A DNA stretch of 64,000 nt from assembly GCA_036417435.1 (NCBI GenBank), contig CM070899.1:155191494-155255493 (forward strand). The letters run 5' to 3'. The position numbers and the translations under genes were made by a program. This stretch comes from Inia geoffrensis. Lineage: Eukaryota; Chordata; Mammalia; Artiodactyla; Iniidae. The notes under the pieces were generated by a model that worked only from the letters and a program-made list of their open reading frames with translations, was not told where the DNA came from and made no database searches. Shown here piece after piece: positions 12,621 through 23,346 of this stretch (position 1 is the first letter of the stretch; each line of letters starts with the position of its first letter).

Positions 12621-12955
12621 TTTTCGATGCCTCAGGCCAGACGTGACACATGTCATTTTCATTCATGATCTATTGCCTAGAACTTACCCTCTGACCATGC
12701 CCAACTGGCGGGCAGCTAGAAAGAGCACAAGGATATTCAGTGAGCATTCAATGTCTCAGCTACAGTCTGGTCACCAGTATCCTTTTTCTCCCTCCTTCCC
12801 CCACAAGAAAACACTCCCAATCCATGGACGATGACCCACAGTCCCACTGAGTCACAGCCTCCAGCTCAAAAGATCTGAATCTCCAGCAGATGCACAGTGG
12901 TCCTTGTGTCGAGCCAGGTGTATCCGCCCTCGGTCCAGAGAAGCATCCTTCCAGA
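12621..12955. other. Unassigned sequence
   Basis: No recognised exon or repeat. Confidence 0.5.
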
Positions 12956-12957
12956 GC

Positions 12958-13175
12958 AGGAGTCAGCAAACTTTTTCGTAAGGGCCAGAGAGTAAATATG
13001 TTAGGCTTGTGGGCCATAAGGTCTCTGTTGCATGTATTCAACTCTGCCGTTGTAGCCCAAAAGCAGTCACTGACAATCTGTAAATGAATGGGCATGGCTG
13101 TGTTCCAATCAGATTTTATTTACAAAGTCAAGCAGCAGGTTGGATCTGACCAGTAGCGTTTGCCAAATGCTGATT
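12958..13175 (+). mobile_element. hAT-Charlie-type nonautonomous DNA transposon
   Basis: 'gcaaactttttcgtaagggc', 'gttaggcttgtgggccataa', 'ggcatggctgtgttccaatc' and the closing 'ggatctgaccagtagcgttt' follow, in order, a common mammalian hAT-type short element of about 215 bases. The ends form imperfect inverted repeats ('gcaaact' and 'gtttgcc'). It carries no transposase. Confidence 0.7.
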
Positions 13176-14495
13176 TAAAAAGTCAATTTAGTTGCCCTCT
13201 ACACACCTAGTATTCAATTGCCATAGCATTCCCATTCAAAGAGGAGAAAAATGGGAGGAACCCAGTACTCATTGGTCCACAGACAATCTGAAATCCTACT
13301 GGACAGCCGCTGTGAAGACTTCCATCCTGAGGATGGGGGGTGTCCCCTGACTAGCCCTCTATTCTGCACTCAGGAGGGCACTGCAATTATTTACTGCTCT
13401 TGAAGGACCCCTTTTGGAAAGTTCTTCATTTTCCATTGCCTCCTTGGTCACATCTGAAGTAGACTTTGGAAAGTATGTCCTCCTTGGGGGCTGCATAGCT
13501 TTCTCAGACTGTTTGCTGCCTGTAGTTGGCTGGAGCTTCAGGGTGGCTAGAGGGTTAAAGGTCTCAAACAATCACAGGATTTTTAAGGCCAGGGTTCTCT
13601 TTTTGGCAGTATGACTCTCAAACTCAGTAGTCAGTTTCCAGTTTCATCTTCCAGGAACCACACCCACTGTTTTTTCAAGACTTGGTTCCTAGATCGTGCT
13701 TTATTTCTTTATTTCACATCCCCAAGCCTCCTTCACTCAATACAGCAGTGGCTGCCTTAAGGCAACCTATAGCAGCAAGTGTGAAGTTTACATCCTTCTT
13801 CTATTTACTCTGAGACATAATAACCAGAGCGAAATGTTAATAATACGTGTCAGACCCACACCTTTAATTTGATTCCTGCCCTGATTCCAACTGGACACCA
13901 CATTGGGTACCACACCCGTAACCTAAATTTGCCTTTGGCCACTCAGAAGTCTTTCTGAATCCCATTTCTGACTGTATCATCTAGAGGCAGTTAATTTTCC
14001 CAAGCTTCATTTCTGGCCTTGCTCCATTCCCTCTTATTACTCTTGGAAATGAGTCGATTCTTTTCTGTGTGCATCTCTGCCTTGTAATACCTTGTTAAAC
14101 AGAGCCAGTAACAACCAACACAACTACCAACATTCTATGTTCCAATCACTTTTCCTGGAGCTGCAAGTTCGTTAGGAACCAAATGTGCCTTCCAAGGAAT
14201 AACAGGAGACTAGTCAAATATTTCACCACTGCATGAGAGGGGCTGGTGGTTTCCTCCACTCCTGTTTCCTCACTGCTGGTCACCTAGCCAATATATCGAT
14301 GCCAGGTATTGTCGGTTTTTGTTACTGCGGCACCTTACTTCTACTGTCAATTTCTAAATGAGTCAGAATAAGCTAGGGTATATTATGGTCATAAATTAAC
14401 CCCCAAATTCAGTGGTTTAACACATCACTTGCTTTCTCACATAAAGACTGAGATGAGTCTGGCAGCATATCTATGGCATACAAAATATATGTTAA
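13176..14495. other. Unassigned intergenic sequence
   Basis: Mostly single-copy looking sequence without recognised exons. A 'ttaacccccaaattcagtgg' stretch near 14400 hints at an old repeat that I cannot name. Confidence 0.5.
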
Positions 14496-14498
14496 GGG

Positions 14499-14705
14499 GG
14501 GATTCCCTGGTGGCGCAGTGGTTGAGAGTCCGCCTGCTGATGCAGGGGACATGGGTTTGTGCCCCGGTCCGGGAAGATTCCACATGCCGCAGAGCGGCTG
14601 GGCCTGTGAGCCATGGCTGCTGAGCCGGTGTGTCCGGAGCCTGCGCTCCGCAACGGGAGAGGCCGCAACAGTGAGAGGCCCGCATACCGCAAAAAAAAAA
14701 AAAAA
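14499..14705 (+). mobile_element. CHR-family tRNA-derived SINE (young type)
   Basis: Complete element: head 'ccctggtggcgcagtggttg', then 'gtccgcctgctgatgcaggg', 'gtgccccggtccgggaagat', a body through 'gcaacgggagaggccgcaac', and a poly(A) at 14691-14705. The tRNA-like A and B boxes drive Pol III transcription in this family. It is full length and little diverged, which is typical of the young cetacean subfamily. Confidence 0.93.
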
Positions 14706-14791
14706 GATACATGGAAGTTAGCTGTTTTGCTGGAGAGCTTACCAGACAGGTCCCTGCTGCAGGGACAAAGCAGCCCATACCTGAAGGCCTC

Positions 14792-15171
14792 AAGACAGCC
14801 ACAGCACACGGAGAACTCAGGTGATGCTGAGGTGATGCTTAGAGAATGAACTTATGGTTACCGGAGGGGAAGGGTGGGAAAAGAGATAGGGAGTTTGGGA
14901 TTGACATGTACACACTGCTATATTTAACACAGATGACCAACAAGGACCTACTGTATAGCACAGAGAACTCTGCTCAATGTGATGTGGCAGCCTGGATGGG
15001 AGGGGAGCCTGGGGGAGAATGGACACATGTATATGTACGGCTGAGTCGTTTTGCTGTGCACCTGAAACTATCACAACACTGTTAATCGGCTATACTCCAA
15101 TATAAAATAAAAAGTGTTAAAAAAAAAAAAAAAAAGACAGCCACAGTGCACTGAGAACTGAGGTGATGCTA
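14792..15171 (+). mobile_element. LINE-1 3' end inside an unusually long direct duplication
   Basis: The LINE-1 tail is 14840-15134 ('gaatgaacttatggttaccg' to 'ctccaatataaaataaaaag' plus poly(A)). Flanking segments 14792-14828 and 15134-15170 match at 33 of 37 positions, so the TSD appears to be about 37 bases. The left side also has a second copy of 'gaggtgatgct' (14829-14839) just before the element. Confidence 0.88.
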
Positions 15172-15630
15172 GGCCAACCAGGAAAGACCAAGAAGTCCTG
15201 ACCAGGCCAAAGGAGAGGCCCAATCACTAATCATTCCAACCACAGACTCCTATCATCAGGGTCCACAGATACCAGGGGAGGAAGCTGGTCACCCCTCAGC
15301 AGTTACCAGTCCAGGTGACCCAGGGCAGAGCTCAGCAAGGATCCAACAGGACAGACTGTGGACTGGAGGACCTGCCTTTTCCCCTGCTGCCAGGCACACC
15401 TGGTAAGCCCTCTGCATACCCCACATGCCATGTAGGGGTAGAGAAAGACAATGACGACAAGCTTAAGAGATCAAAAATTTTACCTAAAGGGTCTGCTTGA
15501 GTTATTGCACTGGAAGAAGATCCCAGGGTTGCACTAGATCTAATGAGCCCCCTTCCCATCATCCCCTTACCCAAATGTAGGGCTTTGTGAAGAAAATCAT
15601 GGTAACTGCAGAGTGTAAGAGTCCTTTGTT
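15172..15630. other. Unassigned sequence
   Basis: No recognised exon or repeat between two LINE-1 tails. Confidence 0.5.
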
Positions 15631-15632
15631 CC

Positions 15633-15692
15633 ATCACAACATTGTTAATCAACTATACTCCAATATAAAATACAAAGTTAAATAAAATAAAA
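15633..15692 (+). mobile_element. Very short LINE-1 3' end
   Basis: Only about 55 bases of LINE-1 terminal 3'UTR ('gttaatcaactatactccaa' then 'tataaaatacaaagttaaat'). It is an extreme 5' truncation. Confidence 0.8.
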
Positions 15693-15908
15693 CAAAATTG
15701 CTAAAGGTATACATTTTAATGACTTTTAAAATGAATTTGCATAAAAGAAAGACACAAAATCATGCTTAATCAAGATACCACATTGAAAAAGTATGATTAT
15801 TTATTGTATTATATAAAAGTACGGCACCAAAAATATTTTTTGCACTTTGTAAGTTATATTGTTACTCATCTACCACTACTACCTCTGCTGCATTTTATAA
15901 GTAATGAA

Positions 15909-16120
15909 AATTTTTTTTTTTTTTTTGCGTTACGCGGGCCTCTCACTGTTGTGGCCTCTCCCGTTGCGGAGCACAGGCCCCGGATGTGCAGGCTCAGCAG
16001 CCATGGCTCACGGGCCCAGCCACTCCTCGGCATGTGGGATCTTCCCGGACCGGGGCACGAACCCGCGTCCCCTGCATCGGCAGGCGGACTCTCAACCAGT
16101 GTGCCACCAGGGAAGCCCAT
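15909..16120 (-). mobile_element. CHR-family SINE, full length
   Basis: Reverse-strand copy. It opens with the T-run of the poly(A), then 'gggcctctcactgttgtggc' and 'gcatgtgggatcttcccgga', and ends at the head complement 'gccaccagggaagccc'. It is little diverged. Confidence 0.93.
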
Positions 16121-16680
16121 AATGAAATATTTTTAAAGGAAAAGTTTTATTTGTTAAAAAAAAGAGTCCTTTGTTTTGCACATTCAAATTGCACTGTGAG
16201 TAGATGTCCCAACCCTGTCACGTTTACTTCTTTGTTTCACAAAACTGTGAAACCTTCAGCCTCAAGCACCATAAGTGATGAGTCCTGGGAGACCCCGGGG
16301 AGAGGCAAGAAGACGAGAAGGTTGAGAAGGTTCTCTGTGGATAGGAACCAAGAGTAAAAGCAGGCATGGAGAAGAGACAAGAAGAGCAACAGAGCCAGCC
16401 ACGCAGGCAATGGCCTGAGGGTGTGAAGCCAGGTGTGAGCAGGGGCATGGAATGAAGGAGTCTGCAAGACATGATGCGGACCAAAAGCTCTCTTTTCATG
16501 CGTGGTGTGCAGGCACGTGGTGATGACTATATGAAACCTTTTTTTAGGACTGTGCCAGCCAGGGAATATCTAACCCCAACACCTGGGCCACAACAGGGGC
16601 TTGATGAATGAATGAATGAATGAGTAAAATGAACACACCTCATAATGAAGCATTTGATTGAAACAGCTGTTTTGCCCCTA
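16121..16680. other. Unassigned sequence with short TGAA repeat
   Basis: No exon recognised. A (TGAA)n tract of about five units lies at 16602-16624. Confidence 0.5.
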
Positions 16681-16682
16681 TC

Positions 16683-17520
16683 TTTTTTTTTTTTTTTTTT
16701 GGAATCAATAGTTTATTTCAGTATCAACATCAAAGAGACAAAGAAACTGAGATCCAGAAAAGTTACATGGCTCGATCAAGTTTAACAACACCTTTGCCAC
16801 TGAAGTATGACAAGAGTCCATGATGCCCAACTCATACTTTGCACCAAAATATTAGATTGAGCTATATAAAATTACCAATTTTGAGCCATGGTTGCCTATA
16901 AAAAATAGGTTCAGCCCAGTATATAATCTCCCTTTGTGGAAATTGCCCCGATGTTTTTTAGACATATTGCTATCAGTCAGGTTCCTACCATACTTCATTT
17001 TAAGAATCTTCTCTTAAAGGGGGAAGCAATGGAAGTCACAGTGATGGGCTCTATTGAACCAACAACCTTGTAGCCAAAGGTTTTTCCTTGAAAATCCACT
17101 TTCTTGGAAAACTATAGAAACAGGTGCGAGAAGGCTCAGGGGACCGAGGAAGACTTGGCGACAGTGAGGGGGCAAAGAGGCCACGACAGGAGGAAACCTC
17201 AGCTTTCTGAGAAGCAGAATGTGCACAAGGGCGTCATACCAACCCTGTGCCCAGTGAAAGATGAACAGCAGTACTGAGAGAAGCCAGCCGTCCCAGTTCC
17301 TGCGTGTGCTGTACAAACCACCGAAGCCAAAGGCTGTCTGAGCCTTCATTCTCTCCTTCAGCTCTTCCAGCTCTCTCAGTGGCTCGCTTGGTACGAAGCA
17401 AACGAAAAGGAGGCAAAGCTGTCATGGGCGTTCCCGTTGTTCCAGGCGCGGGTCTCCTGGTCCAGCCCTTAATGCTCCCCCTCTCTGCTAAAGACAGCAT
17501 CTAACGTCACAGCGCAGATA
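16683..17520 (-). pseudogene. Candidate processed retrocopy of an unidentified transcript (3' end)
   Basis: On the minus strand the sequence ends in AATAAA (16717-16712) followed 11 bases later by a poly(A) run (T-run at 16683-16700 on the plus strand). That layout is of a polyadenylated mRNA inserted in the genome. It is not a LINE-1 or SINE tail that I recognise. Open minus-strand frames upstream (17014-17349 and 17234-17500) are in different frames and may be decayed coding sequence. I could not identify the parent gene, the 5' limit is a guess, and I found no TSD. Confidence 0.4.
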
Positions 17521-18180
17521 GGAGCTGGATGTGACCTTGAACACCAGCCTCAGTTAAGAGACTCCTCTAAGGCGCTTGTGCCAGGGGCCTGCCCAGCCAG
17601 CACACCCAGAGCCCCCCCCCCCGGCCCAGAGCCGAAGGACTCGCTCAACCACTTAACAAACACCGACTCCACGCTAGCTGAACGCCAGGCTCTGCAGTAC
17701 AGGTTAGGGGCACCGAAGTGAGCAGCCCAGCGGTGCGTCCTCACCAGATCCCTGCAGGGGCCACGGACAGGGAGAGTGAGGCTTGCCAGGGAGCTGGTCT
17801 GTTGTGGAGACGGGAGGGCAAAGGGACCGCCTCTGCCCGGGAGATCAAGGGATGCTATCCTGGTGACCAAACAGGTGGTTGGCCTGGGATGGATCTGCAC
17901 GCCTAGAATGTGCTGGGACTCCAAGAATCCATGATTGTTCCTGTAAGCTAGATGTGAATCACGTAAGAGAGACAATGTGGGCATCTTAGCTTCTGCCCAG
18001 AAGGTGTCCTGGAAGAGTAAACAGACCTCAGGAGGAAGAACCCAGAAACATGGGGGATGCCCAGGGGCTGAGAGCAAGCAACAAGGAAGAGCAGCATTTG
18101 TCTTCCACAGGAAACTCTAGATAAGATCCCCGGAGTGGGAGATATGCCCAGAGGACTCAGCAGCACCCTCAAGATAGACA
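17521..18180. other. Unassigned GC-rich sequence
   Basis: GC-rich intergenic text with a C-run at 17613-17622. The 175-codon minus-strand frame across it has no recognised domain. Confidence 0.5.
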
Positions 18181-18183
18181 CTG

Positions 18184-18292
18184 GCCGTCCAGTGCTTAAG
18201 ACTCCGCGCTTCCACTGCAGAGGACGCGGGTTCGATCCCTGGTCAGGGAACTAAGATCCCACATGTTGTGCAGTGCGGCCAAAAAAAAAAAG
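18184..18292 (+). mobile_element. CHR-family SINE, short older form
   Basis: About 110 bases: 'ggccgtccagtgcttaagac', 'gcgggttcgatccctggtca', 'ggaactaagatcccacatg', then 'cggccaaaaaaaaaa'. This is the short CHR type made of the tRNA-like head plus a brief tail. Confidence 0.88.
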
Positions 18293-20640
18293 ACAGACAC
18301 TCACCACGGCCATCAGCCAAGATGGGAGCTTGCAGAAGCCGCGTCTCCCAGCACTGCCTGTCAGCAAAGAACTTTCCTGATGTCCTGATCTCTTTTTCTT
18401 CCCCCAAGCTCCAACCCCAAAAGGGTCAGAAAGTGCAGTGGGTAAGATGGGGGAGAAGACCTATGCAGGGAACCTCCTGCCATCAGGGGGCCGAGCTGGA
18501 GGAGGAAGGAAGGCTCAATTTTCCGTCAAGTCCAGGATTTGATTATTCCATGGGAAAATGACATTTTAATGGCTAACCGCAGTCCATGTTTAAGTGTTTA
18601 GCAACATAAAGTAGTTAAAGGACACTTTACCACTGAAGGGACTAGTTGAATATTCATCCAGGAGACAGGGAGGAACTACCCAGTCCCATAGAACAGGAGG
18701 AAGGGCCCTTCCTTGGGAAATAGAGTGAAGTTCCTTTATGATTCCATCCCTTCCTTGTTCAGAATTAGGGCTCCATAAGTAAAACAGAGAGGAGAGGCAG
18801 GTACAAATGGAAAAGGAGAGAGTAAGAGAGATGACAGAGAGAGGGAGAAGGGAGAGGACCACAGGAGAGGGTAGGAGATGGGCAGCTCACAGTGAAAGGG
18901 GTAGAGGGAGTGAGAAAGAAAAAGAGGAGAGAGGGAAGAGGAACAACCACTCTGTCAATGCCCAGCTAGCCTCATCCTTGACCTTCCTTCTCCCTTGGTG
19001 GGAGGGACCCTCCGTGTCCTGCCCATCCCCCTCTGTGGCTTCCCTGCAAGCACTGGGGCCTCTGCACCTGCAGACTTGCTCCCAGCCCACTCCCTGCGGC
19101 AGGCAGAAAAGTCAGGAAGCTGATGCCCTCGGCGCCGCTCTCCAGACAGCAGAGGGGAGGTGAAGAAGAAATGTCCCCACGTGCCCACCTCCCAGGTGGG
19201 GGAATGAGGCTGCCTTTCAGGTTCCTCAGTGGGATGGAGTCCCAGGTGCCCCCAGCGATAACTGCTTAATAAAGCGCCTTTTATTGACTTTCTTCTCCTC
19301 CTTGTTTCACATCATCTCAAATAGAATCACACCAAATAAACTGCTTGCGCTCACATCTTTTCTCAAGGTCCCTTTCCTGGAGCACCCAGAAAGTCACTCT
19401 CCTTCGCACATCCACCCTTGTCTTTGCCTCCCCAGGGTGGGGGGAATTCTAACATATGCCGCCTCTCTCTACCCGCGGCCATCCCCAATAGGCCTCTCTT
19501 CTGTTGAATATCCCCGACCGTAGTACCATCCCTTCCGGGGAAGAGGGGAATGACATAGAACGAGAGCTCTCCCACCACCTGGCAAGCCCCCAGAGACCCC
19601 AGGGGATCCCACCAGCCCCAGACAAGCCAGGCAGTGTGCCTGTGTGGTGGCTCACAGCCCCTGGCACTTTGGTCCAGGGGTGGTGCTGCTTCCTGCCCGT
19701 CTGTTTGGGAGCACACACAGGAGACATGAGCAGATGTTTGGCAGATGTTCAACCTTGTTCACACCAGCCAACAATAACACAGCACAGAGACAATGTTGCA
19801 GGGAGAGAGGAGGGGGGATGGCTCTTGCCCCATAGCTGGGACACCACGGAGACACCATCTCCCCTCTCTCTGGGGGAGGGGGGAGGGAGGGGTTCGTGCG
19901 TGACCTGCCAGCAGTGAGTTAGAGTATGGAGCCCACAGTGTCAGCATTCTGGGGTAGAGCCCTAGGTGGGTCAGCCTGATGCACTCAGCACTCCAGAAAG
20001 AACCCACAGCCTCAACACCAGGCAGCCTGGCTGCCCTGGGAGGCCTGGAGAAGCGGCAGGAACTGGGGTCTATCAGAGGGAAGGTTTGCCCAGCATGGCC
20101 CACGGCCCCCTCCTGGACACATGGGGACAGCTGGAATGCTCTCTCCACTGAGATTGGACACGTCACCAGTCTTGCCTCTACTCATCCAGAGCTGGTACCC
20201 AAGCTGAAGCCCATACACAACCCCTCCAGGTTTGCAGGATGCAGCTGGGTGACTGAGCTTCCAGGTGCGCCAAGGCAGCCTGGGGGCCCAGGGAACTGAG
20301 CACTGCCTCCTGCTGAGAAGAGCCCCCTGTGGTCCCGCCATGGACTCGTGGCAGCTCCCAGTCTCTTCCACGCCCCGCGCCACTGCTCTCTGCTGCCGCC
20401 GGGACTGAATGGCTCTGGAGCTGCCAGGTTCCTTACCCTCTCCCTCCCACTCGTTCCATCGTGTCCTGCTGGCATGGCTCTCCCCGGGCCCCCTTGGAGG
20501 ACACCTTTAAAGCAGCTCTGAATGCAGAACTCGAAGGCATACCTATGGTGGCTCCCCATAATGCACTATAATATTGTTCAGTTTCCAGTCTTACTGATTC
20601 AGTTCAATCCAACAGAAATGCATCAAAAGCTTTCTGGCTG
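18293..20640. other. Unassigned GC-rich intergenic block with a purine-rich tract
   Basis: About 2.3 kb with no identified transposon, which stands out in this repeat-rich window. It includes a GA-rich tract (about 18,785-18,945). Many overlapping open frames reflect high GC content; the longest (137 codons at 19504-19917) has no recognised domain. Regulatory function is possible but unsupported. Confidence 0.45.
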
Positions 20641-20649
20641 AGGGGCAGC

Positions 20650-20870
20650 ACCCCTCACTGATTAAGCGCTCTGGCTCTGCAGCCAGACTGCCTGGCGCCC
20701 CTACTTAGTTGTACAGCATCGGGTAAGTTAACCATTCTACGTCTGTCTCCCCTCCTATAAATTCAGATAATGATGACACCCATCTCACAAGTTATACGTG
20801 AGGGTTCAATTGATTAATATATGAAAAGGTACTTAGTGCCTGGCGCCTAGTCTTCCACAAATGTTAGCTA
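20650..20870 (+). mobile_element. MIR SINE
   Basis: Forward MIR order: 'gctctggctctgcagccaga' with 'ctgcctggcgcccctactta', a '...gtctgtctcccctcctataa' block, and an end near 'ggtacttagtgcctggcgcc'. Moderately diverged. Confidence 0.7.
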
Positions 20871-21289
20871 CGATGATGATGATCTTGATGGTCGTGTTCT
20901 AACACCGGGGATGGAACTCCAAATCGGTTTTCCTGCCCTTAGGGAACCTGCAGTCAAGCATGGCACGTGGAGGAGTAAACGCACAATGACAGCTCAGAGT
21001 GACAAGTGCTGGGCAGAGGGCGCGCTAATTCGTGCGCAATGCTGGGCAACACAGTTTACCTCTCCAAGCTTTCACTGATTTACCTGGAAATTAGGGGGAA
21101 GAGAGGGCGAGCATTTTAGTAGTGTGAACGCTGAGGGTACAGAGATGAAGATCATGTATGCATACATGCAGCTTCTGTATTTGAAGAGCTCACAGTCACG
21201 TGGAGGAGATGGATATTAAAAAATCAGGATGCAGCAACGCCAGGCAGCACACAGACAGCAGAGATATGTGTGAGATACCCAAGTCATAA

Positions 21290-21640
21290 TGATAATTAGT
21301 ATTGTTACTGACATGGTGCTGGATGGAGTGCTGAATGCTTAGTATATATAATCCCGCAGCAAGCCTATGAGATGGGAGACATGTTAGCCATCTTTTAACC
21401 TATGGGAGAATGGAGGCTCAAAGGGGTGCAGTGATTTCCAAAGTCATACACCTAGGAAGTGCCCGGTATCCTCACTGAGTTGTCTGACCCCAGAGGGGAG
21501 CTTATAACCATTATCCCCTCTTTCCTTTCTCGAGAATACATTATGTCATTTCATTCAATCTTATAAACAAGTCTGAGAGGACGTCGGTAATCCAGCAGAG
21601 AAAACTGAGGCTTGGCGCTGAGGAAGACTTAGGCAAGGTT
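21290..21640 (-). mobile_element. Two adjacent reverse MIR-like fragments
   Basis: The first (21290-21480) contains 'gagatgggagacatgttagc' and 'atggaggctcaaaggggtgc'; the second (21500-21640) contains 'gtcatttcattcaatcttat' and 'gagaaaactgaggcttggcg'. Both fit the reverse complement of the MIR core. Confidence 0.55.
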
Positions 21641-21855
21641 GGAAAGGAACAGAGAGGGCTTTGGAATCACCCCCCTGGACATCATGTTACTCTCACTTAG
21701 GGCAGCTGCAGAGCGCAGGGTCCCGGGCCTGGGTGCCTAGCAGTTTCCTGGGGAAAACTCTAATGCCTATGAAGAGTCCCAAAGGGGCTGTGCCCTAACC
21801 TGAATGCCCCTCGGCACAACCCCTTGCAATGCTGTGGGGTTTTTTGTTTGTTTGT

Positions 21856-22092
21856 TTTGTTTTGTTGTTTTTTAACATCTTTATTGGGGTATAATTGCTT
21901 TACAATGGTGTGTTGGTTTCTGCTGTATAACAAAGTGAATCATCTATACATATACGTATATCCCCATATCCCCTTCCTCTTGCGTCTCCCTCCCACCCTC
22001 CCTATCCCACCCCTCTAGGTGGACACAAAGCACCAAGCTGTTCTCCCTGTGCTATGCGGCTGCTTCCCCCTAGTTATCTACCTTACGTTTGG
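21856..22092 (-). mobile_element. LINE-1 3' end fragment
   Basis: Starts with 'tttttaacatctttattggg', the reverse complement of the young artiodactyl LINE-1 terminus, and runs to 'ctaccttacgtttgg'. It is a 5'-truncated piece of about 235 bases. Confidence 0.92.
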
Positions 22093-22193
22093 TAAGCAGC
22101 CTTTACATTCACCTAATACACCATTTCTTTTACAAGGAAAAAAATGAACTGATACCCTGACTGCAGGGCCTTTTTTATGGGTTTTCCCCTCTT

Positions 22194-22524
22194 AAAATGT
22201 ACATTTTGGGACTTCCCTGGTGACGCAGTGGTTAAGAATCCGCCTGCCAGTGTAGGGGACACAGGTTCGTGCCCTGGTCCGGGAAGATCCCACATGCCGC
22301 GGAGCAACTAAGCCTGTGCGCCACAACGACTGCAACTACTGAAGCTCACGCGCCTAGAGCCTGTGTGCTGCAACAAGAGAAGCCACCGCAATAAGAAACC
22401 TGTGCACCTTGACGAAGAGTAGCCCCCGCTCGCCACAACTAGAGGAAGCCTGCACGCAGCAACGAAGACCCAACACAACCAAAAATAAATAAATAAATTT
22501 ATAAAAAAAAAAATGTACATTTTG
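22194..22524 (+). mobile_element. CHR-family SINE (long form) with perfect 15-bp TSD
   Basis: Element at about 22209-22509: head 'ggacttccctggtgacgcag', body 'gatcccacatgccgcggagc', and an A/T-rich tail of 'aaataaataaat'. The exact repeats 'aaaatgtacattttg' at 22194-22208 and 22510-22524 are the TSD. Confidence 0.94.
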
Positions 22525-22669
22525 AAAACTGGAAACTCCCTAGTATTTTGAAATTAAGCTCGGCAGTTGAGCGATGGCAGCATTGACTTGTTAGCATTTT
22601 TAATATTGACATCTTGTGGCTGCTTTGGAAAACTGCAAGACCAAATCCGCAGGAGAGAAACCAGTCTCC

Positions 22670-22713
22670 TTTCTTTCCTTCCTTCTTTCTTTCTTTCTTT
22701 CTTCCTTCCTTTC

Positions 22714-22753
<40 letters not shown>

Positions 22754-22754
22754 T

Positions 22755-22802
<48 letters not shown>

Positions 22803-22821
22803 TTCTTTCTTTCTTTCTTTT

Positions 22822-22857
<36 letters not shown>

Positions 22858-22939
22858 TCCTTCCTTCCTTCTTTCTTTCTTTCTTTTCTTTCTTTCTTTC
22901 TTTCCCTCTCTTTCTTTCTTCCTTTCTTTTTTTCTTTCA
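22670..22939. repeat. (TTTC)n microsatellite, about 270 bp
   Basis: A long, nearly pure polypyrimidine tract of CTTT units with TTCC variants. It abuts the 3' end of a reverse-strand LINE-1 (from 22940), so it most likely grew from that element's poly(A) tail. Mirror-repeat purine/pyrimidine symmetry allows triplex (H-DNA) formation. Open frames of 111-128 codons on both strands (Lys/Arg-rich or Phe/Ser-rich) are artefacts. Confidence 0.97.
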
Positions 22940-23346
22940 ATTGAAATATAGTTGATGTACAATATTATGTTAGTTTCAGGTGTACTACATCATGATTTGA
23001 CATTTGCATACATTATGGAATGATCACGATGAGTCTAGGAACCATCTGTCCCCATACAAAGTTATTATAATATTCTTGACCATTTTACTTAGGTTGTATA
23101 TTACATCGCCGTGGCTTATTTATTTTATAACTGGAGGTTTGTACCTTTTAATCCCCTTCACCTATTTCACCCACTTCCCCATCCCCCTCCCCTCTGGCAA
23201 CCACTGATTTGTTCTCTGTATCTGTGAGTCTGTTTTCATTTTGTTTTGTTTGTTTTGTTTTTTACACTCCACATATAAGTGAGATCATATGGTATTTGTC
23301 TTTGTCTGACTTATTTCACTTAGCATAACACCTTCTAGATCCATCC
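22940..23346 (-). mobile_element. Older LINE-1 3' end
   Basis: Reverse-strand LINE-1: 'attgaaatatagttgatgta', 'ccactgatttgttctctgta', 'cacatataagtgagatcata', ending near 'cttctagatccatcca'. It is more diverged than the LINE-1 at 23734. Confidence 0.9.

Noticed and set aside
14437..14809. Open frames across CHR SINEs on both strands (also at 15866-16357, 48526-48933 and 52974-53402)
   Set aside because: The same translated text recurs at each SINE copy, so it is repeat-derived, not a gene family.
19504..19917. 137-codon frame in GC-rich DNA
   Set aside because: High GC produces many overlapping frames here. No domain was recognised and no exon signals support it.
22670..22939. CRISPR-like or other repeat array
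   Set aside because: The repeat unit is a 4-base microsatellite with no spacers, and the window is mammalian.
22554..22962. Open frames of 111-128 codons on both strands, Lys/Arg-rich or Phe/Ser-rich
   Set aside because: They are translations of the (TTTC)n repeat in every frame; a multiple-of-4 repeat without stops is open by composition.
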